Part shown: positions 1 through 5,689 of the stretch, one piece after another | How positions within the stretch are numbered: the stretch's first letter is position 1 | How the letters are laid out: every line of letters begins with the position of its first letter | Origin: Bacillota bacterium | GTDB taxonomy: Bacteria > Bacillota_I > Bacilli_A > RFN20 > CAG-826 | NCBI GenBank assembly: GCA_023396795.1 | Contig: JAEWUY010000116.1 | Span: 1-7,061, forward strand | DNA length: 7,061 bases | Reading direction: 5' to 3' | Position numbers and translations under genes: made by a program | Notes under the pieces: generated by a model | Database searches by the model: none | Told to the model about the DNA's origin: nothing | What the model saw: the letters and a program-made list of their open reading frames with translations, nothing else

Positions 1-1052
1 CCATCTAGTTTTCCTTCCGCTATTGATTTAGCGGCATCATCGGGTTCCATTCTACCGGCAGCTACAACAGGAATCGAAACGAATTTTTTAATGTGTTCGA
101 CGTCTTCTAAGTTACAGTTATGAGGCATATATCCCGGGGGATGAGACCAATACCAAGCATCATACGTTCCGTTATCGCAGTTTAGCATATCGTAACCAGC
201 GTCTTGTAAGTATTTCGCGGCTTTTTCGCTTTCGCTTAAATCACGACCAACTTCGGTGTATTTTTCGCCTGGCAAAGCTCCAGAACGGAAGCCTTTTGTT
301 TTGGAGACGACGGAGTAACGAAGGCTAACTGGGAAATCATCGCCACATTCTTTTTTAATGGCTTTGACGATTTCAACAGGGAACCGATAACGATTCTCAA
401 AAGAACCACCATAGTCATCAGTTCTTTGATTCGCGTATTTAAGTGTGAACTGATCAAGAAGATAACCTTCGTGAACAGCGTGAACCTCAACACCATCAAC
501 ACCAGCGTCTTTACATAGCTTTGCGGTTTTAGCGTATGCCTCAATAATATGATTAATCTCTTTTAAGGTTATTTCCCGTGATGGGACTTTATCTGACCAG
601 CGATTAGGATTAGGACTAGGCGCTGCACACATATATTCGACATCAAGAATTGGCTTGGCCAACACTCTTAAAAACTTATTGGTGTAGATAGCCTCCATTA
701 CATGCGAAACCGCCATTGAACGACCAAATCCTGCGGTTAACTGAATAAATAGTTTTGCCCCTGTTTTATGGAATTCTTCCATATAAGGTTTGAGCTTCTT
801 AAAGGCACCCGGGCTTTTATATAGCCATTGACCACCCATTGGGTTACGAAGCGGAGCGATACCCGGGAGAATCAAGCCAACATTGTTCTTGGCTCTTTCT
901 AATAAGAATTTCGCGGCTTCCTTGTCAAAATGATGTGGTTCCATCCAACCAAAAATAGATGTTCCGCCCATCGAAGTCATAACAATGCGGTTTTTAATTT
1001 CGACATTGCCGATCTTCCAAGGCGTAAACAAAGGCTTGTAGATTTCGTTCAT
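1..1052 (-). CDS. NADH:flavin oxidoreductase / enoate reductase, Old Yellow Enzyme family (3' end outside window)
   Basis: N-terminal 350 residues of an FMN-dependent Old Yellow Enzyme TIM barrel, resembling the clostridial BaiCD / 2,4-dienoyl-CoA reductase / 2-enoate reductase branch. These cytoplasmic enzymes typically reduce an activated C=C bond with NAD(P)H. Visible: N-terminal PLFTPWKIGNVEIKNRIVM (residues 7-25), the substrate/FMN signature H191-A-V-H194-E-G-Y-L-L-D-Q-F, then R210-T-D-D-Y-G-G-S-F-E-N-R, and a late-barrel VVAAGRM segment near residues 329-335. The barrel is not finished at the window edge. Members of this branch are often about 640-670 aa, with a 4Fe-4S motif and an FAD/NAD(P) domain after the barrel; whether this one has them cannot be seen. 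The ATG at 1052 is preceded by AAGGGGAA at 7 nt spacing and the reading frame is open throughout. It is transcribed divergently from the aconitase X genes, so a shared pathway is likely. Family is secure, substrate unknown. Confidence 0.93.
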   Translation of the reverse strand, partial: MNEIYKPLFTPWKIGNVEIKNRIVMTSMGGTSIFGWMEPHHFDKEAAKFLLERAKNNVGLILPGIAPLRNPMGGQWLYKSPGAFKKLKPYMEEFHKTGAKLFIQLTAGFGRSMAVSHVMEAIYTNKFLRVLAKPILDVEYMCAAPSPNPNRWSDKVPSREITLKEINHIIEAYAKTAKLCKDAGVDGVEVHAVHEGYLLDQFTLKYANQRTDDYGGSFENRYRFPVEIVKAIKKECGDDFPVSLRYSVVSKTKGFRSGALPGEKYTEVGRDLSESEKAAKYLQDAGYDMLNCDNGTYDAWYWSHPPGYMPHNCNLEDVEHIKKFVSIPVVAAGRMEPDDAAKSIAEGKLD

Positions 1053-1059
1053 GATTATG

Positions 1060-1067
1060 TTCCCCTT
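1060..1067 (-). promoter_or_regulatory. Ribosome binding site of the oxidoreductase
   Basis: Minus-strand AAGGGGAA lies 7 nt before the ATG at 1052. It fixes that start; the next upstream minus-strand ATG, at 1087, is out of frame. Confidence 0.7.
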
Positions 1068-1075
1068 ATGTTTCA

Positions 1076-1090
1076 ATTGTAACTCATCTA
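1076..1090 (-). promoter_or_regulatory. Candidate -10 region of the oxidoreductase promoter with spacer word TAGATGAGT
   Basis: On the minus strand TAGATGAGT (1090-1082) directly precedes TACAAT (1081-1076), a 5/6 match to the TATAAT -10 consensus. Initiation would fall near 1069, giving a short leader of about 17 nt that still contains the ribosome binding site. No good -35 box lies 16-18 nt upstream; TTGCTT at 19 nt is the nearest. The same 9-bp word sits just before the -10 box of the aminotransferase promoter, which raises confidence in this assignment. Confidence 0.4.
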
Positions 1091-1129
1091 TGAAACGATA
1101 AAGCAAGATAATCAAAGAAAAGTTTCATA
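1089..1129. repeat. 8-bp perfect inverted repeat TATGAAAC / GTTTCATA, candidate operator
   Basis: TATGAAAC at 1089-1096 is the exact reverse complement of GTTTCATA at 1122-1129, with a 25-nt spacer. A third half-site, GTTTCA at 1070-1075, forms another inverted pair with 1091-1096. Centre-to-centre spacings are about 21 bp (1072/1093) and 33 bp (1093/1126), so the sites lie about two and three helical turns apart. The loop is too long and AT-rich for a convincing terminator, and the position between divergent starts fits a regulator-binding site. Which protein binds is unknown; the TetR regulator at 5690-6343 is one candidate. Confidence 0.45.
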
Positions 1130-1176
1130 ATCACGCCTTGATGTTGAGACCACTAAGTGCCAAGATATAGGTAAAC

Positions 1177-1181
1177 GGGGG
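1177..1181 (+). promoter_or_regulatory. Ribosome binding site of the aconitase X large subunit
   Basis: A GGGGG run lies 7 nt before ATG 1189. It supports that ATG over the second in-frame Met (codon 6, 1204), which has no comparable site. Confidence 0.5.
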
Positions 1182-1188
1182 TAGTTAT

Positions 1189-2484
1189 ATGTATGTTCCA
1201 AAGATGGTTTTGACTGCCGAACAGCAGGCTATTTTAGATGGTCAACAAGGCGAGATTAAAGCCAAGATAATGGAGACAATCGTCATGTTTGGCGATATCT
1301 TCGAAGCACCGCGCTTAGTGCCTGTCACACATCATGATGGCCACTTAGTGACATCCTTTGGCATTGGTCTATTAAAACCTTTATTTAAAACGATGGACCG
1401 CTTAAATGAGGCCGAGATTAAAACCATTGGCAAATTTAGTGTTGATCCTCGCCCACTAGATTATAAAAACGTAAAAGTTAATCTCTTAGAAAGACTCGTT
1501 TTTTCTAAAATTCTTTATAGTCAGCAGAAACGTTACGAAGAACAACTACACAAAGCCGGTTTAAGAGACGAAAACGCCTTCACCTGCGCTTGTTATCTTG
1601 ACGAAGTAGGAAATATACCAAAGTATGGCGATATCCTCTCCTGGGCCGAATCTAGCGCGGTTGTCTACGCAAACTCCGTTCTAGGAGCAAGATGTAACCG
1701 CAATAGTGGGATGCTTGACCTTTTTGGTTCGATTATTGGTTATGTGCCAGAATTCGGTTTTATTACTGATGAAGGACGTAAAGCTAGTTGGAAAGTAATT
1801 ATTAAAACAACGAAAGTTCCTGAAGCTCAAATCTTAGGTAGTGCAATTGGCATGAAAGTCATGGAAGATGTTCCTTATATTATTGGTCTTGATAAGTTTT
1901 TAGGTAATGAGATAAATGACGACGTTCAAGGATATCTAAAAGATTTTGGCGCGGCGACAGCCTCAAATGGGGCGGTGGGCCTTTATCATATTGATAACCT
2001 GACGCCGGAAGCCAAGAAACTAGGCAAGAGTCTAATAAAAGAAGATGCGAAAGAATACATCATTGATGATGCGGAAATTGAACGCGTTTATAAGTCATAT
2101 CCAATTATGTGGAAGAAAAAAGATAAAGAAGGCAATCTCGTCTTTATTGGTTGCCCACATCTAACCTTTAAACAGATTAATAATTGGACCGATAAGTTAG
2201 TTAATGGTCTAAAGGAAACTGGACGCAAGAAAGTCAAAGTTAGAACAATTATTACGACTGCGCCTGATGTACTAGTAAAGTTTAAGAAAACACCTAAATA
2301 CGAAGAACTATTAGCAACCGGCGTTAAGGTTTCTTCGATTTGTCCTTTGATGTATACAAATAATCCTTTAACGAAAGCTAGGCGGATTATGACGAGTTCA
2401 AACAAATTAAGAACCTATTCAATCGCTCGTTATTATAAAGATGAAGAAATTTTGAACTATCTAGTTGGAAAGGCGGGTAACTAG
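1189..2484 (+). CDS. Aconitase X large (catalytic) subunit, DUF521 family
   Basis: This 431-aa protein is the catalytic part of aconitase X, a cytoplasmic Fe-S hydro-lyase. Known family activities are cis-3-hydroxy-L-proline dehydratase (bacteria) and phosphomevalonate dehydratase (archaea). Family hallmarks seen: LTAEQQAILDGQQGE at the N-terminus (8-22), FTCACYLDEVGNIP (131-144), the strong block ESSAVVYANSVLGARCNR (154-171), GYVPEFG (184-190), GLYHIDNLTPEA (264-275), GCPHLTFKQI (321-330), SSICP (382-386) and the C-terminal IMTSSNKLRTY (400-410). C322, C385 and C133 or C135 are the likely cluster ligands, by analogy. Two N-terminal blocks differ from the pattern I recall for characterised enzymes: THHDGH (47-52), where AHIDG-type sequence is usual, and KFSVDPRPLDY (82-92), where a TTLN-type block is usual. 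A different substrate is therefore possible. The gene ends one base before the small-subunit ATG, so translation is probably coupled. Family secure, substrate uncertain. Confidence 0.9.
   Translation: MYVPKMVLTAEQQAILDGQQGEIKAKIMETIVMFGDIFEAPRLVPVTHHDGHLVTSFGIGLLKPLFKTMDRLNEAEIKTIGKFSVDPRPLDYKNVKVNLLERLVFSKILYSQQKRYEEQLHKAGLRDENAFTCACYLDEVGNIPKYGDILSWAESSAVVYANSVLGARCNRNSGMLDLFGSIIGYVPEFGFITDEGRKASWKVIIKTTKVPEAQILGSAIGMKVMEDVPYIIGLDKFLGNEINDDVQGYLKDFGAATASNGAVGLYHIDNLTPEAKKLGKSLIKEDAKEYIIDDAEIERVYKSYPIMWKKKDKEGNLVFIGCPHLTFKQINNWTDKLVNGLKETGRKKVKVRTIITTAPDVLVKFKKTPKYEELLATGVKVSSICPLMYTNNPLTKARRIMTSSNKLRTYSIARYYKDEEILNYLVGKAGN
2470..2477 (+). promoter_or_regulatory. Ribosome binding site that sets the small-subunit start
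   Basis: AAGGCGGG lies inside the last codons of the large-subunit gene, 8 nt before ATG 2486. It supports that ATG rather than the in-frame TTG at 2465, which lies upstream of the site and has no ribosome binding site of its own. Confidence 0.6.
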
Positions 2485-2485
2485 G

Positions 2486-2929
2486 ATGAAAGAATTTAAA
2501 GGCAGAGTTATCGCTCCTGGATATTTTAAAGGCGAAGCCGTTGTCTCTCATCAAGGCGTTAACACTTTAGCGACTTTCCAAAAGAGTGCTTTAAAAAACG
2601 CCAAAGAAGTAATTGTTTCCGATCAAAATAATCCAGATATATTCGAAAAAAATATTACCGGAAAAGCTTTATGCCTTCCAATTACAATTGGATCAACTAC
2701 TGGTGGTTTAGTTATTCAGACCGTTTGTTCGATGGGCATCAACCCAGCTTGCTTCCTCTTTAGCGAGCATATCGATAGTCTCGCTGCGAGCGGAATAGTT
2801 CTGGCACGCATTTGGGAAGATAGTAAAGTTATCGCGATTGATATGCTGGGAAAAGAGTTTTTGGAGACAGTAAAAACAGGCGACATTATTCAAGTAGATA
2901 TAGATGGAAAAGTAGCAATTATTAGTTAA
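2486..2929 (+). CDS. Aconitase X small (swivel) subunit, DUF126 family
   Basis: This 147-aa protein is the mobile swivel subunit that closes over the AcnX active site and supplies a conserved serine. Here that is probably S70 in LPITIGSTTGG (64-74). Other family features: FKGRVIAPGYFKGEAVVS at the N-terminus (4-21), NITGKALCLP (56-65), GINPACFLFSE (84-94), SGIVLARI (102-109) and the terminal GDIIQVDIDGKVAI strand (132-145). Some AcnX enzymes fuse this domain to the large one; here it is a separate gene starting one base after the large-subunit stop, so a two-subunit enzyme is expected. The in-frame TTG at 2465 would add seven residues (MERRVTR) that lie before the family's usual N-terminus, so ATG 2486 is preferred. 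The usual first-strand block (plsfwggvdp-like) is poorly kept, replaced by HQGVNTLATF, again suggesting a divergent subfamily. Confidence 0.88.
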   Translation: MKEFKGRVIAPGYFKGEAVVSHQGVNTLATFQKSALKNAKEVIVSDQNNPDIFEKNITGKALCLPITIGSTTGGLVIQTVCSMGINPACFLFSEHIDSLAASGIVLARIWEDSKVIAIDMLGKEFLETVKTGDIIQVDIDGKVAIIS

Positions 2930-2937
2930 TATTTTTC

Positions 2938-2949
2938 CGATAACTATCG
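2938..2949. repeat. Palindrome CGATA-AC-TATCG upstream of the promoter
   Basis: CGATA and TATCG are perfect reverse complements around a 2-nt centre. The loop is too short for a strong RNA hairpin and the following T-run is interrupted, so a DNA-binding site 14 nt upstream of the -35 box is more likely than a terminator. Confidence 0.35.
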
Positions 2950-2963
2950 TTTCGTGGATTTTA

Positions 2964-2992
2964 TTGACACACTTTTAGATGAGTGATATTTT
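2964..2992 (+). promoter_or_regulatory. Sigma-70-type promoter of the aminotransferase operon
   Basis: A perfect -35 box TTGACA (2964-2969), a 17-nt spacer and TATTTT (2987-2992, 4/6 to TATAAT) make the best promoter in the window. The start is expected near 2999. The spacer contains TAGATGAGT (2976-2984), shared with the oxidoreductase promoter, and a CACT-N8-AGTG dyad (2970-2985). Confidence 0.7.
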
Positions 2993-3004
2993 TAAATTGT
3001 AAAG

Positions 3005-3022
3005 TGTGAGCAACCACTCACA
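3005..3022. promoter_or_regulatory. Candidate operator or leader hairpin, TGTGAG-N6-CTCACA
   Basis: A perfect 6-bp inverted repeat with a 6-nt centre lies immediately downstream of the predicted transcription start, a position where a bound repressor would block initiation or early elongation. As RNA it could also form a small hairpin ending 8 nt before the ribosome binding site. No U-run follows, so it is not a terminator. The TetR regulator in this same operon is the natural candidate ligand (inference). Confidence 0.5.
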
Positions 3023-3030
3023 AGACAATT

Positions 3031-3036
3031 AAGGAG
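3031..3036 (+). promoter_or_regulatory. Ribosome binding site of the aminotransferase
   Basis: AAGGAG lies 6 nt before ATG 3043, a near-consensus site that fixes the start. Confidence 0.75.
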
Positions 3037-3042
3037 ATCCAC

Positions 3043-4527
3043 ATGGCCTATAATGGTTTTGGCATCGATGAATATTTAGATGCGTCTTTAGTCACCAAAC
3101 AATTAGATGAATTAATCAAAAAGCCAGTCTATTCGATTAAGAAACAACATCTTAATGATTATGTCGAAAACTACTTTAATAAGAAATGTCTGAAGTCAAA
3201 AGACATGATACTCGAGGCCAAGAAGATTATTCCTGGTGGAGTTCAACATAACCTGGCCTTTAATTATCCTTTTCCAATTGTAATTACCAAAGCCGACGGC
3301 AATAAACTTTATGATATTGACGGCAATGTCTATTACGACTTGTTACAGGCTGGTGGACCAACAATTGTTGGCAGTAATGTTCCAGCGGTCAGAGAAAAAG
3401 TTATCGAACTTTTAAATACTTGTGGCCCCTCAACAGGCTTATTCCATAAATACGAATACAAATTAGCGAAAAAAATCTCGGAGATGGTTCCTTCGGTTGA
3501 ACGCTTTAGAATGTTGGGTTCGGGCACGGAAGCCTGTATGGTGGCGGTCCGCATCGCTCGCCTAAAAACCGGTCACAAAAATATCCTTAAAATGGGTGGA
3601 GCCTATCATGGCTGGTCTGATCAATTAGCCTATGGTCTTAGAGTGCCGGGCACAAAAGGATTAATGTCCAAAGGCATTCCTAGTTATGTTTTTAAACACA
3701 CACGCGAATTCTTTCCTAATGATATTAACGACTTAACCCGCAAATTGCGGGCCAATCAACTACGAGGGGGTACAGCCGCGATCTTTATCGAACCGGTTGG
3801 ACCAGAAAGCGGAACTCGTCCGTTATCAAAAGAATTTATTAAAGCCACTGAACGCTTAGCAAAAAAATATGGAGCCTTATTAGTCTTCGACGAAGTCGTC
3901 ACGGGCTTTCGAATTGGTCCAAGTGGGGCCCAAGGTTTTTTTGGTGTTGATCCTGATTTAACCATTTTTGGCAAAATCGTAGCAGGAGGTTATCCTGGTG
4001 CGGGCGGTATTGGCGGACACGCTGATGTCATGGCCTATTTAGGCGCTGGGCTTGATTCTTCGGGTAAGAAAGTACCCAAGGCTTTATGTGGTGGTACTTT
4101 AGCGGCCACACCTATTTCATGTGTTGCTGGATATTACACTCTTTGCGAAATTCAAAGACTCAATGCTTGCGAAGTTGCTGGTAGAATGGGTGATCGTCTG
4201 ACAAAAGGCTTACAAGAATTAGTCAAAAAATATAACTTACCATTCGTGGTTTTTAACCAAGGTTCAATCGTTCACCTTGATAATGCTGGAACAATGCACT
4301 TTGCGATTGATTGGAAACGGCCTTGGAAAATTCCAGGAATTCTTAAACAAACTGGTATTCGCCAAAAAGAGATGGAACATATGGGGGCGGCATATATGGC
4401 CGAAGGCATTGTGACATTAGCAGGAACAAGACTATATACTAGTGCAGCGTATACGGAAGCTGATATTGATGATGTCTTAAGACGCTTCGAAAATGTCTTC
4501 GCTAAATGCGGTTTATTAGGAGAATAA
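3043..4527 (+). CDS. Class-III PLP aminotransferase, glutamate-1-semialdehyde aminomutase-like
   Basis: This 494-aa cytoplasmic fold-type-I PLP enzyme resembles glutamate-1-semialdehyde 2,1-aminomutase and related class-III transaminases, which move amino groups on amino acids, aldehydes or keto acids. Seen: IIPGGVQHN (62-70), GSGTEACMVAVRIAR (159-173) for phosphate binding, AYHGW (187-191) for ring stacking, EPVGPESG (250-257), FDEVVTGFR (282-290) with D283 for the pyridine nitrogen, K311 in FGKIVAGGYPG as the Schiff-base lysine, and GGTLAATP (350-357) as the second phosphate loop, where GT-SGNP is more usual. Residues 1 to about 55 are an N-terminal extension relative to the roughly 430-aa aminomutases. 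No heme genes are nearby, so a tetrapyrrole role is unlikely; a catabolic transaminase or aminomutase is the better guess. First gene after its own promoter, 6 bp before the aldolase gene. Substrate unknown. Confidence 0.88.
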   Translation: MAYNGFGIDEYLDASLVTKQLDELIKKPVYSIKKQHLNDYVENYFNKKCLKSKDMILEAKKIIPGGVQHNLAFNYPFPIVITKADGNKLYDIDGNVYYDLLQAGGPTIVGSNVPAVREKVIELLNTCGPSTGLFHKYEYKLAKKISEMVPSVERFRMLGSGTEACMVAVRIARLKTGHKNILKMGGAYHGWSDQLAYGLRVPGTKGLMSKGIPSYVFKHTREFFPNDINDLTRKLRANQLRGGTAAIFIEPVGPESGTRPLSKEFIKATERLAKKYGALLVFDEVVTGFRIGPSGAQGFFGVDPDLTIFGKIVAGGYPGAGGIGGHADVMAYLGAGLDSSGKKVPKALCGGTLAATPISCVAGYYTLCEIQRLNACEVAGRMGDRLTKGLQELVKKYNLPFVVFNQGSIVHLDNAGTMHFAIDWKRPWKIPGILKQTGIRQKEMEHMGAAYMAEGIVTLAGTRLYTSAAYTEADIDDVLRRFENVFAKCGLLGE

Positions 4528-4533
4528 TCAGCA

Positions 4534-5688
4534 ATGGCATATTCCCTTCAAGAAGCTAAAGAACTAGTCGTTAAGGCTGGTTTAAAGCTCGTTGAATCCG
4601 GTTTAGTAGCGCGGACGTGGGGTAACATCTCCGCCCGTGTATCTGATACGCAGTTTGTAGTCACGCCTAAAGGGCGAGCTTATGACACATTAACACCTGA
4701 AGATATTGTTTTATTAAATATTGCAGATTGTTCCTACGAAGGAGAAATTAAGCCTTCGAGCGAAAAAGGCATTCACGCCGCCGTTTATCGATATCGAAAG
4801 AACGTTCACTTTGTGATTCACACTCATCAAATGAATGCCTCGGTATATAGCGTTTTGGGACAAGGAATCGTAGTCACGGGGGATAACGTTAAACTATTAA
4901 GTTCCTATGTTCCTAACGCCCCTTATGGGATTTCCTCGACTAAGAAATTAGCGCGTAATGCCGCTAAGAGTATCAAAGAAAATCCGGATAGTGTTGCGTT
5001 TCTGCTTCGTAGTCACGGAGCTTTCTGTCTGGGGGCGACCATGGAAGAAGCGTTTCAACGCTCTTTTGCCCTTGAAACACTCGCCAAAGATGAAATTTTA
5101 AAGCGTCTAGCAATTCCTTCTTTAGAAGAAGTTGAGAAAATGTATTTGCAAAAGCATGTTATAAATAATGTGGGAGAACCAATTTTGTTTGGTAATAGCC
5201 TACGTCACGATGAGCAATTTGTCTTAACGAACCACGGGAAAGTCGAAACTTATTCGCTTGCTAATCCCTCTTTACAAGGTGTCGCTAAGACTCATCAGGA
5301 CATTTACTTGGCTTATGATGTTAACTGCATTATTCATGACACTAATCCCGCTGTTATGGTAATCAGTCAAGTCGTCACAAGCCTTCGTCCTTATATCGAT
5401 GATGTCGCGCAAATTATCGGGCTAAATCTTCAAAACGCCAAACCCACGCAAATCATTCGAAAACTCAAAGGTCGCAATGCCGTTCTCGTGAAAGGATCCG
5501 GGGCCTTATGTGTGGGCAAAGACAAAGATGATGCCAAAGCCGTAAGTATGATTCTTGATAAGCAATCTAAAAGCGCCCTGCTTGCCTCCTTATTAGGACT
5601 AGGAAAGCCTTTGTCTCGAATCGATGCGTGGTTACAAAGATTGGTGTACTCCCTTAAGTATTCAAAACTGAAACAGAAGGAGAAATGA
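4534..5688 (+). CDS. Class II aldolase/adducin family protein with a degenerate second aldolase domain
   Basis: This 384-aa protein contains two tandem class II aldolase-like domains. The first (about 1-210) resembles L-fuculose-phosphate aldolase: GNIS (30-33), TPKGRAYDTLTPEDIVLLN (44-62), acid E77 in KPSSEKGIH, metal ligands H96 and H98 in HTH, and H161 in RSHGAFCLGA. All elements for Zn-dependent retro-aldol cleavage, typically to DHAP plus an aldehyde, appear present. The second (about 215-345) keeps the outline, with IYLAYDVNCIIHDTNPAVMVIS (257-278) and AVLVKGSGALCVGKDKDDA (316-334). However, HxH has become H268-D-T and the HG of the third site has become S322-G, so it should not bind zinc. 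Simple family members are about 215 aa, so this is a duplicated or fused form. AGGAGA at 4518-4523, inside the end of the aminotransferase gene, serves as ribosome binding site. The neighbouring kinase suggests a phosphorylated sugar-like substrate. An epimerase activity, also known in this family, is possible. Confidence 0.85.
   Translation: MAYSLQEAKELVVKAGLKLVESGLVARTWGNISARVSDTQFVVTPKGRAYDTLTPEDIVLLNIADCSYEGEIKPSSEKGIHAAVYRYRKNVHFVIHTHQMNASVYSVLGQGIVVTGDNVKLLSSYVPNAPYGISSTKKLARNAAKSIKENPDSVAFLLRSHGAFCLGATMEEAFQRSFALETLAKDEILKRLAIPSLEEVEKMYLQKHVINNVGEPILFGNSLRHDEQFVLTNHGKVETYSLANPSLQGVAKTHQDIYLAYDVNCIIHDTNPAVMVISQVVTSLRPYIDDVAQIIGLNLQNAKPTQIIRKLKGRNAVLVKGSGALCVGKDKDDAKAVSMILDKQSKSALLASLLGLGKPLSRIDAWLQRLVYSLKYSKLKQKEK
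5675..5682 (+). promoter_or_regulatory. Ribosome binding site of the TetR regulator
   Basis: AGAAGGAG within the last codons of the aldolase gene, 7 nt before ATG 5690. It is strong and supports translation as part of the operon. Confidence 0.7.
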
Positions 5689-5689
5689 C

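Larger units (their letters stand above)
1053..1188. promoter_or_regulatory. Divergent control region between the oxidoreductase and aconitase X
   Basis: This 136-bp gap separates two genes pointing away from each other and must hold both promoters. It is AT-rich and contains GTTTCA at 1070-1075, TGAAAC at 1091-1096 and GTTTCA at 1122-1127, plus a small CACT-A-AGTG dyad at 1151-1159. No small gene is evident. For the plus strand, the best promoter-like match is TTGAGA (1144-1149), 16 nt, TATAGG (1166-1171). It would put the transcript start almost on the G-rich ribosome binding site, so it is doubtful. GATAAT (1107-1112) and CATAAT (1126-1131) are other -10-like words, without good -35 partners. 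Confidence 0.6.
2930..3042 (+). promoter_or_regulatory. Control region between the AcnX genes and the aminotransferase operon
   Basis: This 113-bp gap holds, in order, a palindrome (2938-2949), a promoter (2964-2992), a second inverted repeat (3005-3022) and a ribosome binding site (3031-3036). No convincing intrinsic terminator follows the AcnX small subunit, so read-through into the downstream operon is possible in addition to the internal promoter. Confidence 0.7.

Noticed and set aside
236..544. Minus-strand open frame of 102 codons inside the oxidoreductase gene
   Set aside because: It is out of frame with the oxidoreductase, whose own frame is open across the whole stretch and carries clear family motifs. 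The 102-aa product has no recognisable features.
1144..1171. TTGAGA-16-TATAGG as a confident promoter for the AcnX genes
   Set aside because: The predicted start would fall at about 1178, inside the ribosome binding site. It is kept only as a weak possibility within the divergent control region.
2088..2405. Minus-strand open frame opposite the end of the AcnX large subunit
   Set aside because: Shadow of a well-conserved coding region, with no ribosome binding site or family similarity. The same applies to minus-strand frames at 2708-2893, 3333-3554 and 3756-3974.
2465..2485. Seven-codon N-terminal extension of the AcnX small subunit from a TTG start
   Set aside because: ATG 2486 has AAGGCGGG at 8 nt spacing and gives the usual DUF126 N-terminus. 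The TTG start would overlap the large-subunit gene and lacks its own ribosome binding site.
1189..2929. Assignment of AcnX as a cis-3-hydroxyproline dehydratase with a gene symbol
   Set aside because: The expected partner genes are absent and two substrate-region blocks differ, so only the family name is justified.
2930..2965. Intrinsic terminator after the AcnX small subunit, using the CGATA/TATCG stem
   Set aside because: The loop would be 2-4 nt on a weak 4-5 bp stem, and the following sequence TTTCGTGGATTTT is not a continuous T-run. It is better read as a DNA-binding site.
2999..3042. Riboswitch or attenuator in the aminotransferase leader
   Set aside because: The leader is only about 44 nt, with one 6-bp hairpin and no U-run, too short for any riboswitch class I know.
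3043..4527. Assignment of the aminotransferase as HemL of heme synthesis
   Set aside because: No tetrapyrrole genes are nearby, and the N-terminal extension and altered GTLAATP loop argue for a different role.
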